Assembly: GCA_028023455.1 (NCBI GenBank)
Contig: JAQFVV010000027.1
Span: forward strand, 10,785,845 to 10,849,844
Source: Epiperipatus broadwayi
Lineage: Eukaryota; Onychophora; Udeonychophora; Euonychophora; Peripatidae
Length of the DNA: 64,000 nucleotides
Direction of reading: 5' to 3'
Part shown: positions 34,556 through 46,329 of the stretch, in pieces
How the letters are laid out: every line of letters begins with the position of its first letter
Position numbering within the stretch: the first letter of the stretch is position 1
Program-made: the position numbers and the translations under genes
The notes under the pieces: generated by a model
The model's input: only the letters and a program-made list of their open reading frames with translations
Told to the model about the DNA's origin: nothing
Database searches by the model: none

Positions 34556-37332
34556 TATCAGTAAACTTCCTCAAAAAACAAAAACATTAAAAAAAAAAAA
34601 AAAAACTTTACTTAGTGTTAGTAATTAATTACGTTACACAAATTGATTACAGTATATATTATACCGAGACAAAGTCGGTACATGTATATACGCACACACA
34701 CAAGCAATGTAAACACTCTGTTTTTTCTCACTTTCAACTTATGATGAAAAATAGATATAGTTTTCTTTCAATACTTTATAAAATACACTGTAAAATAAAA
34801 TGTTAATATTTCTGATTAAATAGTTTAAGGCTTTCACATAATCTACTAAAATAATATCCTCTAAAAATAAAATATAAAACGTATTACTAATATGCCATTT
34901 TAATCTCAATAAGTGATTTTTACTTGTATATGCCACAGGGATAATTAAAACGGGGTTTATTTTAAATTATAACTGTAGTAAAAGTTAAAAGCTTATAGAA
35001 ATGATTTTTGAGAAAGATTAAATGCTCGACTTTTAAACTAATGTAAATTATATTGTTCTCTTAAAACACGCACACACGTATGCATCAAAGGTGTGAATAA
35101 GTATAAATTTTTTAACTGAGATTGCAATATGAGATTGCCTAAACCTAAGATTGCCTCAAGCATATGGATTGAGTGAACATTACGTAGGACACGGACCCTA
35201 ACGACAACTCTAAGAATAGTGAACTCTGGGTGGAGATTCGATCCTCAGATAATACCCAACCCATATAAATATCAAGCGAAATCTAGAAGTGGGGCTTTTT
35301 CTTTCAATCAGTCATTCATTCATTCATTCATTCAGTAAAAATCTCATTTTTATTTTGTTTTTGCTATCCGGTTTATTCAATATGATCACTATGAAATTAA
35401 CATTTAGAGCGTCGATCGTCATGATGGGCTAGGAAACCCTTCAGTGATTGATCGATGCTCCGCTGCCAGAACATCTCCACAGCTATGAATGATCAACAAC
35501 AGTACCATCCGAAAATAGTGCTCCAACCAGTTCAATAATGTTGTTCCGTTTGAAATACATGAATCGTCCAAACCTACTACGCTGAACTTTAAAAAAAATG
35601 AATAACCTCGTATTATGGAAAACATCATCTACCATGTTCGAACCCTCACCAAAGTAGAAGCAGCGGAAGACTAAGCAAAAATCCTAGGTAAACACTTTAT
35701 TTTATAATGTTTTCATTCATTCTTTACGTAAACTTTAAAAGGCAATCTCATAATTAATTAAATTCGACTTTTCATAAATCAAACTATAAAGTGATCCGTA
35801 ATTCCTCATATTTAAACTTATTATTTTAATCTTCGTAAATCACATGCTATGCAATTCCTCATATTTAAATCTTAGGACTTTTCAGTTATGAACTTTGACC
35901 TTAATTATTATCTTCTAAGCTATAACACACCTAATTTCAAAATATAAAAGGAAATATGTATTTTATCATCCATGTTTATTATGCATAATATGTTCTTTTC
36001 TGTGCGAGTGCGTGAATGCACGTATGTGCGTGTAAATAAAACTATTAATCAATATTGCATTTTTTTTTATATTCAATAAATTTCTTTTTATAATTTAAAC
36101 AAGTCGAGCATTTCTCAAATCATTTCCTATAAGTAAATCTATATTTTTTTTGTTATTTTAAGTATTATAATCAGCATTTATTCATGCGATTAATTATTTT
36201 ACTTTTAAATTTGTCTTTCTTATTTTTTTGTTTTGTTTATTTCTTTAAGTTTCATCGTGCCGTAAGTCGCGATGTTTATTTACTATGTAATTAAGATAGG
36301 TTTAAGAGTTGGGAGGGCCTATTATTAATAAGTGTAAGTAAATGTCAATAAGGCTAGTATGAATAATTCTATTGGACTGTATGATAGGGGGGGGATGATA
36401 TTATAAGCTTCTAAATTTTTATATAAGGATGCATAAGTCAAACATTCGTATTAGTCGCCAAATAACCAATGACCCGGTCCAATATTTGGACCGATCTGTA
36501 AATCAACCAAGCTTCTTCTCCATTGGTTATTATTGTGTCTTTTGCCAGAATGATATTCTTGAAACAATTTCATCGCGACCCTGAGTGACCCTTATTGGTC
36601 CATGCTGGGAGTTTGAGCTTATGGGCGGGGATTAGACTTCGAAATCGTTTTGATATGACGTAAGGTGATGCGAGAAATTAAATTGTAAATTAAATCATCG
36701 TATCTGGCGCCCCCTTGTGTTGATAATGAACAACTATCGATATAGGAAAATAAATAAAGCTTTACGCTATATCATGTTTGTTTCGGAGCTCTCAATCCCT
36801 ATATGAACGGTTGAATAAGGGACCGGTCACAATATGAAAATTTTAAAAGGACAAAACTTTTTTTTTAAAAGACAAAACAGTAATTACATACAAATATAAT
36901 GATAAAAAAAATGTTGACTGTTGATTCCTTATTACCAGCTAAATTTCTGCCCCCTCCCTTCCAAGTTTCATTTCTCCTATCTTTTACCATTTCTTAGGCA
37001 AGTTGAACTATTAGATTTTAGTTTAACAAGACTTTTTAAAAAAAATTTATGATTTAGATTTATTATTACGTTTTATTTATTACTTTTTATTCCTCGAATT
37101 TATCTCTACATATGCGCAATTTTTTCTTACTGGCAGCACTTTTTAAACAAAACTTCCACTGTAACTCCACGTCAATACAACAAATATATTTATACTAATT
37201 TGAGAAAAAATATTGCGGGCATGATTTATTTTCAAAAATACTAGTGGTTTATTAAAGATAGAAAATTTCATCATCATCAATTCCCCTTCTCAGGGTCAAT
37301 CTCTGAGGTAAGGCCACACTTGGGATGCCAAT
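34556..37332 (-). other. Non-coding internal region of the LTR element
   Basis: Contains an A run (34590-34605), an (ATTC)n microsatellite near 35309-35332, and a less AT-rich segment at 36440-36840. That segment has CCAAT/ATTGG motifs, an inverted repeat GGTCCAATATTTGGACC and GGGCGGGG. No retroviral-type protein domain is visible in any frame. The longest ORF (35628-35419, minus) has no motif. Confidence 0.75.
37313..37330 (-). promoter_or_regulatory. Putative tRNA primer-binding site
   Basis: On the minus strand, two bases after the LTR end, the sequence reads TGGCATCCCAAGTGTGGC. It starts with TGG (pairing with the tRNA CCA end) and has the TGGC..CCCAA…GGGC style of known binding sites. 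I could not match it to a specific tRNA. Confidence 0.55.
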
Positions 37333-39455
37333 TATAATGATCCAAACGAAGTGGGAGATCGCATCGCACCGCACCGCACTACCAAGGGTGCCATCTAGGC
37401 ATTTGAGCCTAGAAAAATTTATAAAGTAGGCAGATACGCGCTGTTAGGATTCCACTTTATTTACATATTTAGATCGTTAGCCCATTGTCACTAGCTCAGT
37501 GGAGACGCAGAAATAAAAATCTATAAATTTAGATATAAATATAAAAAAATAATAAAAGCCACTGCCAGAAATTAACACAGACAAATATTTATTTATGCAC
37601 ATATAAAATCATTCTAAACCCGAGGAATAAGTTTAACATTTAGATTTTTATATTAACTTTTAATTTTACATTTAAAATAGCTTGCTATAATGTTTAAATA
37701 TTTTATTTAGAGGGTCGGGTATGAATAGGCTACATAGATCTGCATTTGAAAAGACAATATTCTTCCCTTATTTAACCCTAGGCTAAAAATTCAAAGTCAA
37801 ACTGACGCCAACCATCCGATACACTTATGTATTCAATGTAGCATGAAAATACAACGGCACTAAATAGACTATACTGTCAGGAATGCACATCTGAACAGTA
37901 TAGTGAGAAGACATTGTTGCTCTCCACCACCAGGAATGCTACTTCTGATGGCGAGTAGAACAATAAACATAAAACTCCATAGGAATGGATTGCGTCTTAT
38001 GTCTTACTATCCAATTCCATAGGCAACAGAGGGTGTGCGGCGTATATATGTAATCCTGCACGTGGTGGATCTCCTGCTACATTTACTACCTACATAAATA
38101 TATCGAAACCATTGAGCCAATTCAACCACGAAACAAATAACCTAAGATTACCCTCCCTTAATATAACCTTACAAAACTATATAGCCGTTCACGCCCGACT
38201 TAAATTTATCATTTAGATATGTTCGCACAGATAACTTTTATACAATTTGTTTTAAAATGTTGGGTATAGATCGATTACATAGATTCCACGGTCAAAAACA
38301 TTTCAAAATAAGCATAAACGATCAAAATACAAAATTATTGATACCGACAATCGCAGAGGGAAACTTATAAGTAACCCAATAGTATTCACCATAAGATACT
38401 TGCGTTGTCACCAATAACTTAAAAGACATCCGAATAAATACATTTTAGATACTCACCGTAAGGTATCATTATTTATCGAATGTCTATATATTTTGATCAA
38501 ATATGAAAACCAAAATATAATTAACCGCAAACGAATCCATGCAAGCGTCTATAAACAACTTAAATTTCATACATTTAAAATTTAAACAATAAATAATTTA
38601 TACAATTAAAATAAATGGAAATGATTTTTTTATCAATAACAAACATATAAAATTAAACATCAATTGATTTTAAACTTAAAGGTCAAATAGAAACTCCATT
38701 TTAACATTTAAATTGCTTTCACGAAAGTTCTTAATTATAAAAAAAAAATTTTTAAGTTCATTGTCGATAGCTTACAGTAGCAGAGTCCAGGTTCTTGTTT
38801 TATATTCCCGTGACTTCTCGTTTAGAAGATAATGTTCTGGAGGTGGCATTAGCTGGTTCCTTTCGGTATCTCAATCAGTACATTTTTAAAAATAGAGAGA
38901 GAGTGAGGTATGTGTGTCCTACCCCATCTCCCACAACAAACAGCTGGAACCCCCAATACTCAATATTTCTCCTTTTTATATTATCCACACGGATTCAAAC
39001 AACAAAACGTCACCAATCCATCACTTTCGTTAGGGTCCGAGCCAAGGCTTGGTGCTTCCATTGGTCCAGCTAATTTCTCTTATCTAATTTCCATCTGACC
39101 CTTTAATTACATGAGCCTTGAGGGCTAGCTTGTTTTTCAAATAATAAACAATCATTTCCATTTATAGATTACAGGAATTAATTAATACCTGTTTTTATTT
39201 TAACTTATATTAAATATTTTAATATTTAACTCTTGTATTTTTTTATCAAAAAAAAAAATATGTTCAAATACCTTTTTTTATTTATATATATAAAAAAAAT
39301 ATTTTTAAAGTTTAGCATCTGTGCGAATATATATATTTAACAACATTTTAATTTTAGCGTCTAGTTTTTTTATAGATTTTTAATACATTTATTTTTATTT
39401 GCGAACTTTGTTTTTCTTTTAAATTAATGTAACGACATATCTATATATCGTTACA
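37333..39455 (-). repeat. LTR (right copy; 5' LTR if the element reads on the minus strand)
   Basis: Co-linear with 32431-34555 at roughly 99% identity. It begins TATAATGATCC and ends CGTTACA, followed by the gtat target duplication. The terminal palindrome is at 39428-39455. Confidence 0.88.
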
Positions 39456-39459
39456 GTAT

Positions 39460-40224
39460 GTATATAACTCTATGTAGCTTTCTTTAATTTTTTCTTATCA
39501 TTGAGCCTCTATTAAATAAGTGTAATATTTTCTTTCAACTTCATGTGGCAATAATATTTTATAACTCTTATTATTGTGTTTTATATTATATATATTTAAA
39601 AGATATGTCAATAATTCCTCACATTCGCAGTATGTTCATTTTTATTTTTATTTTCCCCTTCTACTTTATGGGGTGATTAGATTAACTTTAATTAAAACAA
39701 GTCTTGTTATTTTTATCTTAGCAAACACTCATGAATTTGGGTAAAACAAATTAATTATCTCATAATGTCATTGTAAACAGAGTAGAAATCTGTTTTTCTA
39801 AGAAATGTTTTTATTTTTATTTAAATAATAAGTGCTAATCTTAAAAACTCAAATTTATTATATGAAATTAAATCTGTTTATTTGGAAATTAATAACCACT
39901 ATCTCACTCGTATATATCTAATTATGTTTATTATGTTTATGCATGGAGATCCAAGGAATTTTAAAATCTATATTGCTATAGTAGTGTCATGGGCTACATT
40001 ATAAGTCATCCTATAAAAAGTTAAGTAATGAAATAAGTAAGGTTATAGATAAATAAAATATATATTGTAGTTAAAGGGGCAACTGGCACATAATTTGTTA
40101 AGTGTAAGCAATTCCATTCCTATCCTGTAGTATTGTTGAGTTCCGTTACTTAATGGTGCTCAAATGCCCCTACCCATCTTATGGTTAGTTGCATTCCATT
40201 ACAATATAACAGTTAGTTATATGG
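39460..40224. other. AT-rich intron, nothing recognised
   Basis: No ORF or termini. A segment around 40075-40190 may be an outer part of the following repeat. Confidence 0.4.
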
Positions 40225-40925
40225 GATAGGCTTTATGTTTAGGGTTATAGACATCCAGTTGATGATAATTTCATTACTTCTTCAATCCTGGCTGATGCAA
40301 AGGGACAACCTTTAAAGTCCATGCACTATATTTCATTTTATTTATTATTTTTTTAGAGATTTAGTTTATAGTTGGTCAGTACATTAATGGCACTATATGG
40401 ACAGCGCATTGACAATGGTCAAGATGTTTTTAATATCTCATCATTACTTGATGTATTGTTATATTTTGATGGAGTAGCACCTAAGTATGTGTATCCAGAT
40501 AATTATTGTTTATATTTCTGTCCTAGGTTTGGCAGTGCTAAATAATTATCCTGGTCTATAGTGAACCACTTTCAAGTGCTTTCACAAGATTGACTGTTGA
40601 TTTATTTGTATTGTTGATCATTCATGATAATGCATGATTATTGTTTCTGTGTAATGTTCTGTGCTGATCTTTCATGCCCATTCCTTTTATATTTAATTTT
40701 ATATTTTGTTTATTTGGGGGTGATGATGGTTTTATGCCTTCTCATACCTCAGCCCTAATGTGGTATACTGTTACAAATTGTTATCCAATTATGGGACATT
40801 GTAACCTCATATTCTCCCTGATTACCCCCCATTTTTTATACAATTATAATTGTCACCCAACTTGTGTGACCACTATTTCTATACTATTACTATATATATA
40901 TATAGTAACCCTTCTGTTACATGGC
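40225..40925 (+). repeat. Diverged dispersed repeat, copy 1
   Basis: Aligns with 42845-43560 through 'catccagttga', 'tccatgcacta', 'cagtacattaa.g.cacta', 'gtgtatcca', 'tcacaagattg' and 'ttgatgatgat…tttta'. Order and orientation are conserved. No coding potential or termini recognised. Class unknown. Confidence 0.65.
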
Positions 40926-42844
40926 ACACAATAACAGGGTTATGTACGAATATATGTAAATTTGAAAGGAAAAGTAGAGATAAACACAGACAAAAAATTT
41001 TGCAGATATTTTTTATATGTCACTGGGAATAATAACAACTATAAAGATTTAAATAATTCTGAATGTAAAATAAAATTTTATTATGAAATAAATAGTTAAA
41101 AAGATCTAAATAAATATTGATTTTGTATTCTGATTTTGAAATTAAAAAGAAGCATGTTAAACTGATGATTGAAAAAAATTATTTTATCTATTTTGAAATC
41201 TTTTTAATTAATTGAACAAAACTTCTATCTATTAGAAATCTGTTTTAAGTAAAAACTTGATCATGCTTTTGATAAGATTCCAAAAGTTGCTTTTGATTAA
41301 AATTGTTTATAATCAAGATAAAAAAAGTTTTCAATTGGTGTGTTTTTGTCACGGCTGACTATATAAAAAGAATTGATAGGGAGAATAGTTTAGTTTGGCT
41401 AGTAGTTTTTGTAGTAAAAGTTTTTTGAAAAGAGTTGTATAATAATAATATTTTAAAAAGCAGTTGGCAGAGTTGGTTGGTTGGTTTCCAGAGCTATACA
41501 GATGTTGAATTTTGGATATACTTTGAAGGAAGACTCAACTTCTTTGTATCCATCTATAGCTGACATAGTATTAGCTGGCTGGTCTGAAGTCTAAGTGGAA
41601 CAAAGTAAATGTCAACAGTTAACTAAGTATACCTTTTCTAATGATGACATTACTTGGACTATACCTTTCTTGACAAGACAATCTCAGACTGACTCCCATC
41701 AAGAGAAACCACCCGTTGATGAATTAGTTATACATATGACACACAAGGAAACACAGATAAACACATTTCATCATATTTATATAAAGTGAGTTGTTTTAAA
41801 CAATTCATTAAAAATGACATTTTATAAATGATAGACATATATAGAACAATATTATCTTAAATCTTTTAAAATCTATATTTTAAAATTTTAAACATTATAA
41901 TAAAGGGCAATCTTAGATAATGATATCTATAGAATATTTTAAATATTATTAAAAAGAAAAAAAGACATTTTAAAAGAGTAGCCCACATAAATAACTTTGC
42001 TTGGATTAAAAATCAAACCTTTTTAGAGTAACCTGTCAAGACTGATTTTTTTTTTTAAAAAAAAAAGAAAGAAAAAGCCTTTATTATGAAAGATATTTTT
42101 AATAATTTTATTATTTTGATAAGTTCAAATATGATAAAAAATGAATTGCATTTATATGTTAGTCAATTATATGTTTTATATAAACCCATTGTGGAATTTT
42201 ATATCATTTAAAAGTGATAACATAAAAATGTTTATTTTATAACAAGTCAAATAGGTTAAGAAATTATTATGCAACATGTATATGTGTATGTATATATCAA
42301 TGTGTGTCAAATAGACACATATATAAATTTTAATCATTTATTCTAATTATTTTATAAGAATTTAAATATGTTTAGAAATTATTAGCCACATGTCTGTGTG
42401 CTGAATGTGTTTTAAGTAAACCTATTAGAATATATATGTAAACCCCCACATCATTTTTTTAAATTTTATTAAATGTCAATTGAAATGTATTCATTGAATA
42501 TTATAAAATGCATGTAAACTCATTATGAGGTAATGTAAATCAATACAATAACTTGAATCTATATATTAATTATGTAAATCACAATGTGATAGTTTTTTAT
42601 TGTATGTTAATTAAAATCAGAAAGCTTATATGTGTATAGCGTTATTCTAGAGACCTTATCATTTTTTTGTTATTAATAAACTTGTATTTCAATTGTTAAA
42701 ATTATTCCAGTATACTTGATTCTAAATAGTTTTAGATCTTATGTATTGCATCATCTCTTGATCACAGTTGCAGTTATAGACCTTATATTCTCTGAGATAT
42801 ATTTGAGCATAACAGTCTGATATATTAAAATGGATATATTTTAG
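40926..42844. other. AT-rich intron between the two repeat copies
   Basis: A TATA-box-like ACTATATAAAAAG at 41358 is followed by a 64-codon ORF at 41595 without motifs. Nothing else stands out, and this is not enough to call a gene. Confidence 0.4.
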
Positions 42845-43560
42845 TGCAGGGGCATCCAGTTGACAAAAGATCCTTGTTTGGCACTAAGAATATATTATTT
42901 GAAATCCATGCACTACATTCTTAGTTATTATTATTAGAAATTAAGTTTATAATGACCAGTACATTAAAGATACTAAGTGGACAGAACATTGATGATGATC
43001 ATCATGTTTTACTATCCCTGCATTATTGTTTTATGGTTACATATTCAGATGGCTTAGCACTTAAGTTTGTGCATCCAAATTAATGTATTAATAATTGCCC
43101 TAAGCTGGCAAAGGCTAAATAGTTGGCCTGATCTACAGAAGATTCATTTCAAATCCAGTCACAAGATTGGCTGATGATTTATTTATTGTTAATTACTCAT
43201 AGTGATGAGTTTTACTTATACTGACTTTTACTTATTGATAATTCTGGTGGATTTATAAATATTTAATTGTACTTTTAGTTTCTCTGAGGAGTTAACTCAG
43301 CTAATCTCTCAGAGAGTTTTCATGGTCTCTCTCAGAGATATCAAGATCTCTCATGCTCTTTTATATAATATTATTTTACTTATATATTTTGTGATAATAT
43401 AGTTATTACTTTAATAATACTTTACTTTAATATTTAATTTTATATTTTATTAACTTGAGGTTGATGATGATTTTACATCACCCAGGGATAACTATTTCAC
43501 CATTTTCCCCATCCCATTACAATTGTCTACAGAATGTGGCACGATATATTTTAACTACAA
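42845..43560 (+). repeat. Diverged dispersed repeat, copy 2
   Basis: Partner of 40225-40925, roughly 65-75% alike by eye. A block of repeated 'tctctcagag' (43296-43346) is unique to this copy. Confidence 0.65.
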
Positions 43561-44249
43561 GTACCCTGAGAATTTCAGAAAATTGTGCAAGTAACAAAAA
43601 TGCACAAATATAGATAACATAATATTGAGCAATAGTAAAGTATGGCCATTATTACAATCATACATATGTATTGTAAAGAAGACAATTTTTTTTTGGAAAT
43701 GAGTTGTTTTTTTTAACAATAAGTTTGGGTTGCAATGTGATTCAAACGTACTGCCAGTAAAGAAAAGAAATTGTGCACATATGTATAAATGTGGAGAATA
43801 AAACTTATAAAATATAGTACAAATAGTAATTTTAGGAAAAACAAATTAATAAATAATAATAAAAAAAGAAATGGGAAAATGTTGAATGGGAGGTGCATGC
43901 TTGGCTAGTGTAAAAAGGGGGAAATAAATGTGTAAATTTTTACTAAGAAAAGAAATCTTTAAAAATAATTTTAGTGGTTAACTAACTTATATAATTATGT
44001 TAACTAACACTAAGTAAATTCTTTTTTTTATTGTTTTTGTTTTTGAGGAAGTTCAGTGATATGTAATGGTATACATATATGCTGTTACATCGCTCTCAAA
44101 TGAAAATATAAAAAATAATCAATAAATAAAATTTTAATTAAATTGATATTAAAAAAATGCACATATATATAAAATGCACAGATGGAAAACTGATTAAATA
44201 CTTATTTAAAGTTAAAAGTGATAAGGAGCAGTTAAAAATCTAAAAACAA
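43561..44249. other. AT-rich intron, nothing recognised
   Basis: No motif-bearing ORF or terminus seen. Confidence 0.4.
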
Positions 44250-44251
44250 TA

Positions 44252-44350
44252 TCAAGCGTTGGTGGACGAGTGGTCAGCACAGCTGCCTTACAAGAGTTGT
44301 CCTCTGTTAGCGGGTTCGCTTCTTGGCCGATGCTTTGACACATGAAAAAA
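44252..44350 (+). mobile_element. tRNA-derived SINE copy C
   Basis: TCAAGCGTTGGTGGACGAGT opens the tRNA-like head, GCGGGTTCGCTTCTTGGCC is the B-box region, and GATGCTTTGACACATG plus A tail ends it. A target duplication of at least 14 bp (aaatctaaaaacaa) flanks it at 44236-44249 and 44351-44364. Confidence 0.88.
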
Positions 44351-44364
44351 AAATCTAAAAACAA

Positions 44365-45960
44365 AAGAGTATTTTAAGGAAGGTAAAAAAAATAATGAAA
44401 TTTTTTTAAAAGTTATTTTTAAACTACAGTAGAATAGAAATGAATTTCTATTGAAATGTAATGGCAAATAAGCCCTTGGGAATTTAACAGATTGTAAGTC
44501 AGATAAGAAATTAAAATTACTAGTGATAAGAAAATATTGGTGTTTCCTGCTCTAAAAGCAAACTAACCAATAAAGATGCATATGAACACACAGTCCAAAG
44601 AGAAAAATCATCATCAGCAATGAGAACTGCACTAAGCCATGAGAAATTGATCCCAGAATTTACTGATAAGGAATATGATATCATATAAATTGAGGAATTA
44701 GATTACTTTCAAAGAATTTTTTTGAAAAGGATTTGATTAAAATATTTGGGTACCTGTATTGTGGACCTCCACGATGTAGGGGTCATGCAATCGACTTCAT
44801 TCCCTCAATTGCATTGACTGAGGCAGCCTCCAGTGCAGTTCCTGAAGAATAACAAAAATGGATTTGTCTTCAATAGAAAAGATCTACTAATCGATTATGG
44901 ACATCAATGATCACAAAAATGGCTTTCAACAAACCTGCAGCAGTCTGGAGGATTCATAGAAATATCATGGAAAGTATGATTTTTTTTTAATGAGATTTCA
45001 ACTTTTAATTATCTAAAATACAAACTTTCAATTATTAAATCTGAATGTTATTTCTCCTAAAGACAATCTCTTATCTGACAATTAAATTAAATTCCAAATT
45101 ATTTATTAAATATTTTATGTATAACATGTTTGCCATTATAATTTCCATCCTCATTTAAATTAAATAAATAAATTTAAAGTTAGGTATAATAGCTGCATAG
45201 ACTTGTTAAGATTATTTTTGGTTTAAGTAGGGTTAATTTTAGGCTAATTGTTTCATAGTTGAATCGATGCTGGTGGGTAGATAGATGTACAAGTGATTTA
45301 TGTCAATGTATTCTGGAGAGATACATTGTATTTTCATTTCCTTGTATCTACGAACATACAAGGTATATCACCCAACTGAATGCATGGCCTGAAAATGGAA
45401 GTCATAACATTGCAAATGGTAGTAGAGATATTTCCTATATCATTGTTTTTTTTACAGTCTGGATGGGGGACTATAAGTCAGCAACATTCCCTCTCCCCCC
45501 AATACAGATCATTTCTTTTCCAAATATATTCAGATGATTCATTTACCAGACAGATGCACATTCCTGTAATCATGGTTTTTGTTATGCTAACATTCTCATT
45601 TTGCATTGATCACATCAGTACATCAGTAAACAGTGTTGGTTTGAACATGAACTTTTGGCCTGGAGTTAAAAGATTTGAGTCTTTTAAATGTGTGTTCTAT
45701 GCAATATATTTGCACTTAACAAGATATGAAATAATATTAAAATATATAAAATTTCATCCAACTGTGCAATTCTAGATAAATATAAATTAAATCTATTCAC
45801 TAATAAATGCTAAAGATTTAAATCCTCAAATTTGTTTTGACATTGCATAATAAATGTTTTGTCTTAATTAGGTCTGGTAATGACTTGTTTTATTATCTTT
45901 GTTAATTCTATCAATAATTAAAATAATTTAAGTTTGAAATGTTATATTTTAAAGTTCAGC
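44365..45960. other. Intronic DNA, mostly unassigned
   Basis: A less AT-rich patch at 44560-44960 could be decayed transposon coding DNA (a + frame gives YCGPPRCRGHAIDFIPSIAL), which I do not recognise. The 131-codon ORF at 45380-45775 has no motif or splice context and is probably spurious. Confidence 0.35.
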
Positions 45961-45964
45961 TCCA

Positions 45965-46110
45965 TGAACTAGCAACTAGGGTTATCAGTGAAATAAAAAT
46001 TGAACCCTATTCATATGTACCTATCTACTTTATAAATTTTTCTAGGTTCAAATAGCTTAGTGGCACCTTGGTATAGCAGATAGGGGTAGAAAGGGCACTG
46101 ACCATTATAA
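45965..46110 (+). mobile_element. LTR fragment of the 32-39 kb family, opposite orientation
   Basis: In reverse complement it reads AAGGTGCCACTAAGCTATTT, then GAACCTAGAAAAATTTATA and AAAGTAGGTA. This matches the left end of the LTR at 32431 (GGGCTCCATC…GAGCCTAGAAAAATTTATAA). Only about 140 bp remain. Confidence 0.7.
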
Positions 46111-46116
46111 TATATA

Positions 46117-46319
46117 TATACAAACCATTATACAATTACAAATATCCAGTAACGCCCTCTGTTTAAAGATCTATATCTCAATAATAGCAAACCTTAAAAT
46201 GATATCATTTTAAGGTATCATTTTAATGGTATCATTTTAAGGTTTGCTATTATTGAGATATAGATCTTTAAACAGAGGGCGTTACTAGATATTTGTAATT
46301 GTATAATGGTTTGTATATT
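46117..46319. mobile_element. Near-perfect palindromic MITE, ~200 bp
   Basis: The arms (46117-46206 and 46229-46319) are inverted copies with almost no mismatch: 'caaaccattatacaattaca' on the left faces 'tgtaattgtataatggtttg' on the right. The centre holds three iterations of 'tatcattttaa'. TA-rich flanks suggest a TA-targeting DNA transposon derivative. Confidence 0.85.
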
Positions 46320-46329
46320 TTCTATAATT

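Larger units (their letters stand above)
32431..39455 (-). mobile_element. Complete LTR retrotransposon without coding capacity (LARD-like), 7.0 kb
   Basis: Two nearly identical 2.1-kb LTRs (32431-34555 and 37333-39455) enclose 2777 bp. The whole unit is flanked by the 4-bp target duplication gtat (32427-32430 and 39456-39459). I saw only about a dozen differences between the LTRs, so insertion is recent. The internal region has no gag, protease, RT or integrase reading frame, only ORFs up to about 70 codons. Large LTRs with a non-coding interior match the LARD type, mobilised in trans by an autonomous gypsy-type partner. A primer-binding-site-like sequence next to the right LTR on the minus strand sets orientation. 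Confidence 0.88.

Noticed and set aside
7194-39455. CRISPR array or prokaryotic operon signals among the repeats
   Set aside because: Repeats are dispersed transposons with target duplications, and the only host gene is intron-split.
41350-41789. Small gene with TATA box (ACTATATAAAAAG) and a 64-codon ORF
   Set aside because: TATA-like sequences are expected often in DNA this AT-rich, and the ORF has no motif or homologous copy.
45380-45775. 131-codon ORF, longest ORF outside transposons
   Set aside because: No recognisable motif, biased hydrophobic composition, no splice or promoter context; an overlapping frame is similarly open.
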